A stretch of 64,000 nucleotides of DNA from Acidobacterium sp. GTDB taxonomy: Bacteria; Acidobacteriota; Terriglobia; Terriglobales; Acidobacteriaceae. The stretch is taken from positions 129,624 to 193,623 of the forward strand of contig PKVY01000059.1 of the NCBI GenBank assembly GCA_003131625.1, written 5' to 3'. Under the pieces are notes generated by a model. It had not been told where the DNA came from. It did not search any database and saw only the letters and a program-made list of their open reading frames with translations. How positions within the stretch are numbered: position 1 is the stretch's first letter; every line of letters starts with the position of its first letter. Below are positions 17,674 through 25,869 of this stretch, one piece after another. Both the position numbers and the translations under genes were made by a program.

Positions 17674-18002
17674 GATGCAGGCGACACTTGGCTTTTGACC
17701 ATGTGGCGTTGATTGTAGTCGATAAGACCCATCTCGGGATGTTTGATGCCAACCCTCGGAGCACCACGCCAACACCATGGATGGAACGGGGCAGATCTCT
17801 GCAACACAGAAGAGAACCGCAGGGCATGTCGCCGCCGGAAGTGATTCTCGGTTCGCGCCAAATCGCCATACCACTTGTTCAGTGTTTTTGCCGATGATCC
17901 TCAAGGTTCACAGTTTTGTTTTATAGACCGGCGAACAACCTCTCGGAAGGACAATTCACGGACTCTCGAAAACCAGAGTTCTGATTTTGCAAACATCAGT
18001 AG

Positions 18003-18046
18003 TGAAATGTACACTCCATTTCATGGAGGCATTCCATGAGAAATGG
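18003..18046 (+). promoter_or_regulatory. Overlapping inverted repeats at the traG start
   Basis: TGAAATG (18003..18009) and CATTTCA (18017..18023) form a perfect inverted repeat with a seven-base spacer. A second structure pairs CCATTTCATGG (18016..18026) with CCATGAGAAATGG (18034..18046), leaving a two-base bulge. The second hairpin contains the ribosome site GGAGG and the traG ATG (18036), so it could hold translation off. CTCCAT-TTC-ATGGAG (18014..18028) is a third palindrome. Confidence 0.5.
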
Positions 18047-20057
18047 AACGACAGCTCCGCCCGGATACGTTCTTCCCAACCGCCCGCGTTGGCAGGGAGG
18101 CTGGAATATCCGATCGGTCGTCGGTGCGGTAATGGTCTTCGTCTTGTCCGCCAGCGCCGCAACGGAGTGGCTTGCGATTCAATTCAACAATCCAGTCGAG
18201 ATGGGCGATCCCATCCTGTGGGTACGCGGTACGGCGATCTTCCAGCCCTTCGCGGCCCTTGTGCTCTGGAAGCACTACGCAGGCAGCCGGCATATCAGTT
18301 CTGGAGTTCGCAAGGACCTCTGGATTGCATTTGGAGCGACCATCGTAGGCGGACTCTTTCTGGCCTACTTCACCTACTGGTTTCTCTCCCTTATCCGCGA
18401 TCGCAAGAGCACGGACAGCCTGATGAACCTGCATGGCTCAGCAACCTGGGCCAAACGTGAAGACATTAAAAAGCTGGGGCTGCTCGACGCAACAGACGGG
18501 GTGTACATCGGCGGGTGGCGAGATCCCGACACACAGCAAATCCACTATCTGCTGCACTCGGGCGCGGAACCCGTCCTCTTGTTCGCTCCCAGCCGAAGCG
18601 GCAAGGGCGTTTCCGCTATCATTCCGACGCTTTGCCAGTGGCGGCAGAGCGTCTTTGTCTATGACTTGAAAGGAGAGAACTGGGACCACTCCGCCGGCTT
18701 CCGCCACGCAATCGGACAACGTGTCTTGAAGTTCGCGCCAACTCTGCCACATGAGAGTTGCTGCTACAACCCCTTGGCCGAGATTCGCTGGGAAACCGAT
18801 TACGAGATTGCCGATGCCCAAACGATTGCGAACGCCGTCATCCGCCACGGCGACGACGACAGCCTTTACAAGCACTTTGAGGATGCAGCCGTGGACCTGG
18901 TATCGGCGGGCATCATTCATCTCGGCTATGTCTTTCGCAATCTCGATGTGCCGCGGGAACCTACGCTGCCGGACGTGCTTGCCCACTACTCTCAGCCGGG
19001 CATGGACTTCACCGACGTGCTCGTCGAGATGCAGAAAACCGTCCATATGCCAGGAGGCAAATCTGCGCCGCGCCTGCAATGGTTTGATGTGAACGGTAAG
19101 CCAACCTTCACCCATCCCTTTGTGAGCAAGGCCGTTCAGCGCCAGCTCAACCGGGCCGACCGCGAGGCATCGAGCATCCAGTCGAGCATCGTCACTCCGA
19201 TGACCCTATACGACGATCCGATCGTTCAGAAGACCGTCTCTCGCTCCGACTTTGTCATTCGCGATCTCGTCTATGGCGAAGTTCCAATGAGCCTCTATTT
19301 CAAAATCCCGCAGCCGGACCGCGAGCGGCTACGGCCGCTAGTCCGGCTAATGCTTCAGCTCATCTTCAATCGGCTCATGGAACAGCTCGACCCGGACCGT
19401 CACCATCTCCTGCTCATGCTTGACGAGTTTCCTGAACTGAGGAAGATTCCCAACCTGTCCGCCGCGATGAGCCTCATGGCGGGCTACAAGATCAAACCAT
19501 ACCTGATTGCTCAGACGCTCACGCAGATCATCGAAGAGTACGGGCCAAACGAGTCCATCACCGACAACTGCTACATCAAGGCCGCCTTCCAGACCGACAA
19601 CCTCCAGACCTGCAAGAACCTCTCCGAACTGAGCGGCAACATGACCGTCGAGAAGGAGACCCTCAACTACAGCGGCCAGCGCACCGACTTCTATCTCAAA
19701 CATATCTTCCGTAGCGTGGAGCAGGTTCAGCGTCCGCTCATCACCGTCGATGAGATACGCCGCATCAAGCCTCCAACCAAGGCCACGAACGACCCAAGCA
19801 GCAAGATCACCGCTCCCGGCGACATGCTCATCTTCATCAATGGAGTCGCGCCGATTTATGGGGTGCAGAGCCTTTACTTTTTGAACAACACTCTTTTGGC
19901 CCGCACCAAACTGAAGCCGCCCGAGTTTCGTACCGCGGCCCAGCCCAGCCCCGTGAAACCCGCTGTGCCATCACAGTTCACTCTCGACATCGCGGCCATT
20001 GCCCATGCCGCTGTTGCAGACCAGGCTATTGAGGAGCAGATCCGTGGAAATACTTAA
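18036..20057 (+). CDS. traG: TraG/VirD4 type IV coupling protein
   Basis: This 673-residue protein links the relaxosome to the mating channel. It has N-terminal membrane segments (about residues 25-50, 60-80 and 95-120), then a P-loop APSRSGKGVS near residues 184-192, SVFVYDLKGEN, and a Walker B-like HHLLLMLDEFPEL. The AIIPTLCQWRQS and YDLKGENW segments are characteristic of VirD4/TraG proteins. RP4 TraG has 635 residues. It begins an operon with a second SSB, traF, traB, a lytic transglycosylase and fic; the next gene overlaps its 3' end by 14 bases. Its start codon lies inside a potential hairpin. Confidence 0.95.
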   Translation: MRNGTTAPPGYVLPNRPRWQGGWNIRSVVGAVMVFVLSASAATEWLAIQFNNPVEMGDPILWVRGTAIFQPFAALVLWKHYAGSRHISSGVRKDLWIAFGATIVGGLFLAYFTYWFLSLIRDRKSTDSLMNLHGSATWAKREDIKKLGLLDATDGVYIGGWRDPDTQQIHYLLHSGAEPVLLFAPSRSGKGVSAIIPTLCQWRQSVFVYDLKGENWDHSAGFRHAIGQRVLKFAPTLPHESCCYNPLAEIRWETDYEIADAQTIANAVIRHGDDDSLYKHFEDAAVDLVSAGIIHLGYVFRNLDVPREPTLPDVLAHYSQPGMDFTDVLVEMQKTVHMPGGKSAPRLQWFDVNGKPTFTHPFVSKAVQRQLNRADREASSIQSSIVTPMTLYDDPIVQKTVSRSDFVIRDLVYGEVPMSLYFKIPQPDRERLRPLVRLMLQLIFNRLMEQLDPDRHHLLLMLDEFPELRKIPNLSAAMSLMAGYKIKPYLIAQTLTQIIEEYGPNESITDNCYIKAAFQTDNLQTCKNLSELSGNMTVEKETLNYSGQRTDFYLKHIFRSVEQVQRPLITVDEIRRIKPPTKATNDPSSKITAPGDMLIFINGVAPIYGVQSLYFLNNTLLARTKLKPPEFRTAAQPSPVKPAVPSQFTLDIAAIAHAAVADQAIEEQIRGNT

Positions 20058-20490
20058 CCACATTGTTCTTGCTGGAAATCTCACCGACCAGCCTTCAGTC
20101 TCCGATGCCGGAGGCCGTCAGTTTGTGCGCGCGCGACTGGCACAGAGTTGGTTCTACGACACACAGGGAAGAACCGTCGAACACCGCCAATTCCTTCCCA
20201 TCACCTTCTTCGGGGAGAGCGCCATCGTCGCCAAGACTTTCCAAAAGGGCGACAACATCCACGTCACCGGCCAGCTTATTCGCCGCGAGCCGCGACCGCG
20301 AGCCGATGGCCAAGGCGTTGGCCGCGAAGTCGGCACCATCTTCGAGATTCATGTCATTCGCGCATTCCGCATCGCGGCCAGCTCGAAATCGGAATCAGCG
20401 GCTATCCATCAAAACGAGATTCGCCGCACCAATGACGCGAAGCAGATTCCGGCATTCCTTCAGGAGAGTGTCCATGATTGGCCCATTTAA
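20044..20490 (+). CDS. Second SSB-like protein (OB fold)
   Basis: The GTG start at 20044 lies seven bases after GAGGAG and inside the traG 3' end, giving 148 residues. The N-terminal 110 residues read as an SSB OB-fold: NHIVLAGNLTDQPSVS, FVRARLAQSWFYDTQGRTVEHRQFLPITFFGESAIVAKTFQKGDNIHVTGQLI and IFEIHVIRAF. The C-terminus lacks the acidic SSB tip. It is probably a transfer-dedicated single-strand binder or a partner of the coupling protein, distinct from the SSB encoded at 7.4 kb. It overlaps traF by 17 bases. Confidence 0.75.
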   Translation: MEILNHIVLAGNLTDQPSVSDAGGRQFVRARLAQSWFYDTQGRTVEHRQFLPITFFGESAIVAKTFQKGDNIHVTGQLIRREPRPRADGQGVGREVGTIFEIHVIRAFRIAASSKSESAAIHQNEIRRTNDAKQIPAFLQESVHDWPI

Positions 20491-21100
20491 GACTGTCCTG
20501 GCTCGCCCACGTCTCAGCTCTTCGATTCGCGCCTTCTCTCGACTACGTTGTGTCCTTGTTCCCATAGCCGTTGCCGCCGTTGGCACGATGGTAGCGTGGG
20601 TAAGTTTCGGACTCATCTTCAACTACACCCACTCTGTTCCGTTCGGGATCTACCGGGAAATTGCCGATCCAGCGAGTACCCCTCGCAACCCCGCGCCTTA
20701 TGTGTTTTTCTGCCCCGATGTTCGCTGGCCGTCGATGAAGGGCCAGCCGAACTATCGGGATCCCATGCGTACCTGTCCTGACGGGTTTTCACCGCTCATC
20801 AAGCCTGTCGTTGCATGGCCCGGTGACACAGTGGAAACTTCCGCTGCAGGCATCGTCGTCAACGGCCAACTGCTGCCGAACACCGCAACAATTAACCGTG
20901 ATTCGACAGGGCGACAGCTTCATCCTTTCCCGGCAGGGACGTACCGCGTGCAGAAAGGGGAACTATGGGTTGTCAGCTCCTTCAGTCCCCGGAGCTTCGA
21001 TTCCAGGTACTTTGGCCCGATCCCCTTGCGGTCCGTCCACAGTTGGATTCGCCCCTTTCTCGTCGAGCATTCGTACCACCCAACCGCCAACCCGAATTGA
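20474..21100 (+). CDS. traF: TraF-like conjugative signal peptidase (S26)
   Basis: I use ATG 20474, preceded by CAGGAG, which gives 208 residues; the longer upstream frame is the out-of-frame read of the SSB-like gene. One N-terminal membrane segment (VLVPIAVAAVGTMVAWVSFGLIF) precedes HSVPFGIYREI with the probable catalytic Ser, then LIKPVVAWPGDTVE with the catalytic Lys, and FDSRYFGPIPLRSV near the end. This motif order matches TraF of RP4 (178 residues), which processes the TrbC pilin. The TrbC encoded at 4.4-4.8 kb is the likely substrate. Confidence 0.88.
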   Translation: MIGPFKTVLARPRLSSSIRAFSRLRCVLVPIAVAAVGTMVAWVSFGLIFNYTHSVPFGIYREIADPASTPRNPAPYVFFCPDVRWPSMKGQPNYRDPMRTCPDGFSPLIKPVVAWPGDTVETSAAGIVVNGQLLPNTATINRDSTGRQLHPFPAGTYRVQKGELWVVSSFSPRSFDSRYFGPIPLRSVHSWIRPFLVEHSYHPTANPN

Positions 21101-21126
21101 CAGGGCAATCCAGAGGGCAGAGAGCG

Positions 21127-22353
21127 ATGGACATTTCAGAAACCGCAACCGTTGCAGCAGACAAAGCGAGATGGAGAATTCCTAGCATCTCTCTTCCCGC
21201 TCAAACCAGAACCGCAATTCTCTTCGTTTGCTCCGCCGCAATCGGCGGCGCAGGCTGGAGTGGCAACTCCGCTCTGAATTATTTCGCGTTGCTTTTCCCT
21301 TTCGTCTACCTTCAGTCAAGGAGCCGCCTGGACTCGCTCTGTGCCGTCTTCTACTACGCAGCCGCTACCTGGAGCGTCATTCCCGGCTCACAAAGCTTCT
21401 TTCAGACAGGTCACAACTTCGTCTTGCCACTCGCCATCTGGGCAGCTTTGGTGGCGCTCTGCTCGGCTCCCTGGGTTTGTCTCTTCAGCCGTCGTTACGT
21501 GCCGCTCTCCGCAATCGCGGCAATTGCGGTTTTAGCTTTTCCACCGCTGAGTCTTGTGACCGTAGCCCATCCGCTCATCGCGGCGGGCCACTGGTTTCCC
21601 GGAACCCGATGGTTCGGTCTGGGGCTGGGCGTCATATTGATAGCAGCGTACAGGCGATTCGGCACACCCATGACCCTTGCCGTTCTCGTTGCGGCATCCA
21701 TCGCAACCCACGCTCGATTCCATCGCCCCGCTCCCGATCCTCATATTGTCGGCGTTAACACCAACTTCGGCGGCCAGTCGCCTCACGACGATATTGATTC
21801 CCGTCTGGAATTGCAGGAGCAGACGATCCAACAAATTGCGCTGGCCCATCCAGACACATTGCTGATCTTCCCGGAATCAGTCATTCCAAGCTGGAATGGA
21901 ATGCACGAGACACGCTGGGCTTCCGTCTTCGCGCAACTTAAGCGGCAGCGCACCGGCCTGCTGATCGGCACCACAATCCCTATTCCGAACACGGAAGCCA
22001 ATCGCAATGTTCTCCTCTCCCGCGGATACACGGAGCGTCTCTCCTACGTTCAGCGAGTACCGGTCCCGATTGGAATGTGGCACCTCAGAGAACAGCGCCG
22101 CGGCTTCCCGCTGATGCTTCGTTTCCCGCCAACCATCCGTGTTTGGAATCGCCGCGCCGGAGTGCTGGTCTGCTACGAGCAACTCGCATTCTGGCCGGCC
22201 ATCGAAACTCTCGCCCACAATCCCGACATGCTGCTTGCGCCCTCCAACGTCTACTGGGCAGTCAACACACCGATTCCAGCGATTCAGCACGTGGCCGCGC
22301 AAGATTGGGCCGACCTCTGGGCCATTCCACTTTATGAGGCAAGCAACCGATGA
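21127..22353 (+). CDS. traB: TraB-like conjugal transfer protein (nitrilase fold, Lnt-like)
   Basis: This 408-residue protein has an N-terminal half with several membrane helices and a C-terminal carbon-nitrogen hydrolase domain, the architecture of TraB from Ti-type plasmids and of apolipoprotein N-acyltransferase. Visible active-site regions are LLIFPESVIPSW (Glu) and AGVLVCYEQLAFWP (Cys). The position of the nitrilase Lys reads YVQRVPVPIGMW, with Gln where Lnt has Lys. TraB aids conjugation in Ti systems, but its reaction is uncertain. The next gene starts within the ATGA overlap. Confidence 0.8.
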   Translation: MDISETATVAADKARWRIPSISLPAQTRTAILFVCSAAIGGAGWSGNSALNYFALLFPFVYLQSRSRLDSLCAVFYYAAATWSVIPGSQSFFQTGHNFVLPLAIWAALVALCSAPWVCLFSRRYVPLSAIAAIAVLAFPPLSLVTVAHPLIAAGHWFPGTRWFGLGLGVILIAAYRRFGTPMTLAVLVAASIATHARFHRPAPDPHIVGVNTNFGGQSPHDDIDSRLELQEQTIQQIALAHPDTLLIFPESVIPSWNGMHETRWASVFAQLKRQRTGLLIGTTIPIPNTEANRNVLLSRGYTERLSYVQRVPVPIGMWHLREQRRGFPLMLRFPPTIRVWNRRAGVLVCYEQLAFWPAIETLAHNPDMLLAPSNVYWAVNTPIPAIQHVAAQDWADLWAIPLYEASNR

Positions 22354-22943
22354 AAATTCTGACCGCAGTATGCCTGCTCTGCTTTGCCCCCAACGTCTGT
22401 GCTCAACGTGCGGACGTTGCCGCTCTCCAATCACGCTGCCTTCCGGCCGTTCCGCTCACGACGCTCAGCGCCATTATCCGCGTTGAATCCGGCGGCAACC
22501 CGAATGCCATGCAGATCGACTTTCCCAGAGCGCTCCTGAAGCAATGGCATCTACCGGAGGGTACATTGCGGCTCAAACGCCAGCCCACCACCGAACGCGA
22601 GGCGTTGGAGTGGCTCGAATACTTCGAGCGCCGCAACATCTCTGTTGACTTGGGGTTAATGCAGGTCAGCACGGCGGAGGCCCATCGCCGCGGGCTTCCC
22701 GCCGAATCTCTTTTAGACCCGTGCTTCAATCTTCGCGCTGGTTGGCAGATTCTCGACAGCGCCTACCAGCTTGAGACTAAAACCTACGGACCCGGTCAAC
22801 CGGCGCTCCAGCACGCCATCTCTCGCTACAACACCGGCGACACCCAGCGCGGCATTGACAACGGCTACCTGGCCCGGATCATGGCGGCACTCAAGCAAGG
22901 CCCCGCGAAAACATCCATGACGAGAGGAGAGGGCAGAAGATGA
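22350..22943 (+). CDS. VirB1/TrbN-like lytic transglycosylase
   Basis: This 197-residue secreted protein has a signal peptide (ILTAVCLLCFAPNVCAQ) and an SLT-type muramidase domain. The catalytic Glu lies in AIIRVESGGNPNA, followed by DLGLMQVS and ISRYNTGD, the usual order of family-1 transglycosylase motifs. An insertion of about 50 residues separates the first two motifs. It opens the peptidoglycan so the mating channel can be assembled. It overlaps traB by ATGA and fic by four bases, so the three genes are probably coupled. Confidence 0.9.
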   Translation: MKILTAVCLLCFAPNVCAQRADVAALQSRCLPAVPLTTLSAIIRVESGGNPNAMQIDFPRALLKQWHLPEGTLRLKRQPTTEREALEWLEYFERRNISVDLGLMQVSTAEAHRRGLPAESLLDPCFNLRAGWQILDSAYQLETKTYGPGQPALQHAISRYNTGDTQRGIDNGYLARIMAALKQGPAKTSMTRGEGRR

Positions 22944-23581
22944 TCGACGCAACCGACTTCACAATTCCGGGCACCGGCGTACTCAGAAACAAACTCGGCA
23001 TCACCGATTCCGCCGCTCTTTTGAAAGCTACGACAGATTCCGCTGTCCTTCGCCTTGCCGAGCTTCATGCTTCGCCTATTCGAGGCGGCTTTGACTCCGG
23101 GCACCTGCAGGCTATTCACCACCATCTCTATCAAGACCTTTACGATTGGGCCGGAGAGCTGCGATCGATCGACGCCGACAACGTGTCCGGGTCTCAAGTG
23201 GAGAAATCCCTCAACAGTGTGCTCGACAGATTGGGAAGGGAGAACCACCTGAAAGGCTTGAGCGCAGAAGAGTGGGCGCGTAGCGCCTCGACATATCTCT
23301 ACGACCTTGGGACAATACAGCCGTTCCTGGCAGGGAACGACATCACCCTCCAGGAATTTGCCGTGGAACTGGCACGCAAGAACAACCTGAGCTTGCAATG
23401 GGAAGCGACACCCAGCATCGCATCCGACTCGATGGCGCCCCTCAGCCAGGCTGAGCAATCTGCCAACCTCCGGCGCCTCATCATGCTGGCGATGGACACT
23501 GACCCCGTAGCGCAGCATTCCAGCCGTAGTTATGTCTTAGAACAGGGGATTGAGCGGTTTCTGCCTAGCCGTATGGGTTGA
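22940..23581 (+). CDS. Fic/DOC-family protein with degenerate active site
   Basis: This 213-residue protein has the Fic fold signature: LQAIHHHLYQDLYDWAGELRSID (the family's flap and early helices) and a core helix with TIQPFLAGNDITLQEFAVELA. The canonical HPFxxGNGR motif is altered: catalytic His is Gln, the metal-binding acidic residue is Ala, and the GNGR end reads GNDI. AMPylation as in typical Fic enzymes is therefore unlikely. It is the last gene of the traG operon and overlaps the transglycosylase gene. Possible roles are a non-enzymatic partner or a decayed addiction toxin. Confidence 0.8.
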   Translation: MIDATDFTIPGTGVLRNKLGITDSAALLKATTDSAVLRLAELHASPIRGGFDSGHLQAIHHHLYQDLYDWAGELRSIDADNVSGSQVEKSLNSVLDRLGRENHLKGLSAEEWARSASTYLYDLGTIQPFLAGNDITLQEFAVELARKNNLSLQWEATPSIASDSMAPLSQAEQSANLRRLIMLAMDTDPVAQHSSRSYVLEQGIERFLPSRMG

Positions 23582-23927
23582 GACGACAAAGCGCATGCTG
23601 CGGGAGCCTTGAGTGTCAGGAAAAAAGTCAGACTCGCACTTGAGCGGTTTTTCCGGTTGTATCGTCCAAACAATGTTGCGGTTACGGACGGGATTCCAAC
23701 AAAGAGAAAGGTAACACGCCATGATTCCAGCGCCATACTTTACCCTCTCTTGGGTTCTTTACCTTGCGTGTTGTGAAAATAGCCGTAACTACCCTAAAGC
23801 AAGGAAAGCTATCCGCTTTCCATACCCATGACTGCGACGACGTGTCCTGCTATTTCGTCGCTATAAGCTGACTACCTTGCTGAAACAGTACATCGTGCAG
23901 GCTGGGTTGTGATGGGAGCAAGTGCGA
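23582..23927. other. 346-bp spacer after the fic gene
   Basis: No gene is supported. The short open frames on the minus strand lack ribosome sites and family resemblance. A GGGAGCA ribosome site at its right end serves the next small gene. I see no clear terminator or repeat. Confidence 0.3.
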
Positions 23928-24188
23928 ATGGCTTACCTAATTGAGCGCAAGGCACGGAGCCTCTATGTCACTGCATCTTCCGTGAGCGAGAACGGCAAGA
24001 AACGCAAGATCGTTGTTGAGAGCCGTCCTGAATTCGCTATCGTCAGACTCGCCGGGTCAAGAGGAGAATTCCCCATTGCCTGGAAAATGATCTATGAAGC
24101 TGCGATGCGGCACCATGCGGAAAACCTGCGTTTGGAGGGCGAGGCCGAGAGGTCTCATAGCCTCCGCAAGAAGAAGCCGGACAAATAG
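23928..24188 (+). CDS. Small basic protein of unknown function
   Basis: This 86-residue protein (MAYLIERKARSLYVTASSVSENGKKRKI...) starts at ATG 23928, with GGGAG about ten bases upstream; a GTG six bases earlier is also possible. It is rich in Lys and Arg, especially at the C-terminus (RKKKPDK). It is convergent with the integrase gene, their stops 12 bases apart. This position at an ICE end would suit a small regulator or excisionase-like factor, but no helix-turn-helix is evident. Confidence 0.5.
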   Translation: MAYLIERKARSLYVTASSVSENGKKRKIVVESRPEFAIVRLAGSRGEFPIAWKMIYEAAMRHHAENLRLEGEAERSHSLRKKKPDK

Positions 24189-24200
24189 CACCGAAACAAG

Positions 24201-25292
24201 TCATGCACTTTTCTTGCGACGCTGAGCCGCTTCCTCAATGCGCGCAACGAGATCCTCTGTGCGCAAATGCGTATATCGCTTCAACATTTGCATACTCTTG
24301 TGGCCGCTGATTGCGGAGACCTCTTGATCAGAGAACCCGGCCTCCACAAATCGACTCACTGCTTCATGGCGTAGATCATGAAAGCGAAAGTCCTTCAGAC
24401 CTTGTTTGCGCTTGATTGCCTGCCACATCCGATCGAATTGATAAGGTCTCCGAACACCATCTCGGCCAGGTGCACCAGAGAAAATCAGATCCGTATCGCC
24501 AGGTCGAACGGGATTCGCAATCGCCTTGCTGAACATTTCGACAGCCGACAGAGTCAAGGGAACGGTGCGCGGCTGAGTGTTCTTTGTCTTCAGCAGTCGA
24601 ACGATCCGGCGTTTGATATCCACCTGCGATTCGCGGAGAGTCAGTATTTCTGACCACCGCATACCAGTCTCAAGAGCGATCCGAACAATCCAACCCATCA
24701 TCGGGTTTGAGTGCAGGTCAACGGCAGCCAACAGGCGCGACTCTTCCTCCTGCGATAGCCTACGATTCCTGCCCGGCCCCGATGCTGGGCGCCTAATATT
24801 TGTGACAGGGTTGGCCGGCAAGTTCACGCCCCACTCTTTGATCGCAATGGTCAGCAGATGACCAAGAAGGGCCAGATCGAGGCGAACCGTACTGTTGGTT
24901 CTCGGTTGCGGATTTCCGGCTGCATTCTTACGATCTTCACCTGCCAAGCGCATATCGCGAAATTGGGCGATGACCTCGGGCGTCAGCGAGGTGAGGGAAT
25001 ATCTTCCCAAATGCTTGACGATTATCTTGGAGCGCCTCAAATCAGCCGCCTGTGTCGTCGGCCGCTTTGACGGCACTACGTCCGCCAGGTAGCGCTTCAT
25101 CGCGGCGGCGACCGTCATCCGGTCGCCAGCAGCCCGCTGGATAAATGCCCCCCTAACCATGTCGTCTTCCGTTCGGCGAGCCCAGTCTCCGGCGTCTCGT
25201 TGGGTTCGAAACGTCTTGACAGTCAGAGGCCAACCGGCCCGGCGAATGATTGCCTTCCACTTGCCGGATGGGGTTTTTACGAGAGTAGCCAT
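24201..25292 (-). CDS. int: ICE tyrosine recombinase (integrase)
   Basis: The start at ATG 25292 (MATLVKTPSGKWKAIIRR) gives 363 residues; the open frame upstream runs through a repeat array and is probably control DNA. An N-terminal arm-binding region and a core-binding domain (residues about 60-160) precede the catalytic domain, where the residues are intact: Arg in ALETGMRWSEIL, His and Arg in FHDLRHEA, His in SGHKSMQM and the nucleophile in KRYTHLR. The gene points away from the tRNA-Leu fragment that starts 168 bp beyond its start codon, as in tRNA-targeted ICEs. Confidence 0.93.
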   Translation of the reverse strand: MATLVKTPSGKWKAIIRRAGWPLTVKTFRTQRDAGDWARRTEDDMVRGAFIQRAAGDRMTVAAAMKRYLADVVPSKRPTTQAADLRRSKIIVKHLGRYSLTSLTPEVIAQFRDMRLAGEDRKNAAGNPQPRTNSTVRLDLALLGHLLTIAIKEWGVNLPANPVTNIRRPASGPGRNRRLSQEEESRLLAAVDLHSNPMMGWIVRIALETGMRWSEILTLRESQVDIKRRIVRLLKTKNTQPRTVPLTLSAVEMFSKAIANPVRPGDTDLIFSGAPGRDGVRRPYQFDRMWQAIKRKQGLKDFRFHDLRHEAVSRFVEAGFSDQEVSAISGHKSMQMLKRYTHLRTEDLVARIEEAAQRRKKSA

Positions 25293-25314
25293 CGGGGTCT
25301 CCAGAAAGTGCGTT

Positions 25315-25370
25315 TGTACCTCGTTTGTACCCGCACTGTACCTGAAATTGTACCCGAAAAGCAATGTACC
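25315..25370. repeat. Five TGTACC direct repeats upstream of int
   Basis: TGTACC (GGTACA on the gene strand) starts at 25315, 25326, 25337, 25349 and 25365, a spacing of 11, 11, 12 and 16 bases. The first four lie nearly on one face of the helix. They occupy the int leader between the start codon and the tRNA-Leu fragment, where arm-type integrase sites or an excisionase/repressor array would be expected. Confidence 0.65.
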
Positions 25371-25459
25371 ACTCAATACCTGAAATTATTCAGGACCCGA
25401 TCCAGCGAACAGTCAACATCTATGTGTCCAATTTTATTAGACTTATGTAGAAATTATTT

Positions 25460-25529
25460 TGGTGCCCGGAGGGGGACTTGAACCCCCATGGGATTGCTCC
25501 CTGCGGATTTTAAGTCCGCTGCGTCTGCC
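25460..25529 (-). other. tRNA-Leu(UAA) 3' fragment, attachment site
   Basis: Reading the minus strand, the sequence matches a bacterial tRNA-Leu from the D-arm to the encoded CCA. It includes GGCAGACGC, an anticodon stem-loop GCGGA-CTTAAAA-TCCGC with anticodon UAA, a variable arm, the T-arm GGGGGTTCAAGTCCCCC and CCGGGCACCA. The 5' acceptor strand and first half of the D-arm are missing: beyond 25529 the sequence becomes AT-rich and unrelated. It cannot be a working tRNA and is best read as the identity segment left by integration into a tRNA-Leu gene. Confidence 0.88.
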
Positions 25530-25869
25530 GATAAGTTAATGATAATAAGGCTTTTAAGTCATGGTGGGCGAGGGGATGTGTAATGCAATGTGAAAGTGTT
25601 GCGATTATCCGGCCGAAAACCCTCAATTCCTGACCCAATTGCTCAGTCCGGCACCGCGCATTAAGGCTCCGTACGCAACAGGTTGAAAGATCGGGACTGG
25701 ACAGACTCCTGGACTCTCCGTTGTCCCCTGAGGGCCTATTCTCACAATCTTACGCCGCAGAGAACTAGCCTAAACTCGATCGATGCGCTAACAATACAAT
25801 GACTGCAGCGTTTCCCTTTAGGAACTCGAAGCCGGATGGCCACTCGAAACTTCAGTTCAGATTTTAGCA
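25530..25869. other. 340-bp non-coding junction beyond the attachment site
   Basis: No gene, tRNA or strong repeat is visible. TTTTAAGTC at the anticodon region recurs once about 44 bases further right, probably by chance. If the tRNA fragment is an element junction, this is the outer end of the neighbouring element. Confidence 0.35.

Noticed and set aside
18000-18021. AATGTACAC before traG as a third copy of the ICE palindrome
   Set aside because: Only the central TGTACA matches; the flanking half sites do not pair and do not resemble the other two copies.
25460-25529. Functional tRNA-Leu gene
   Set aside because: The 5' acceptor strand and part of the D-arm are missing, so a cloverleaf cannot form.
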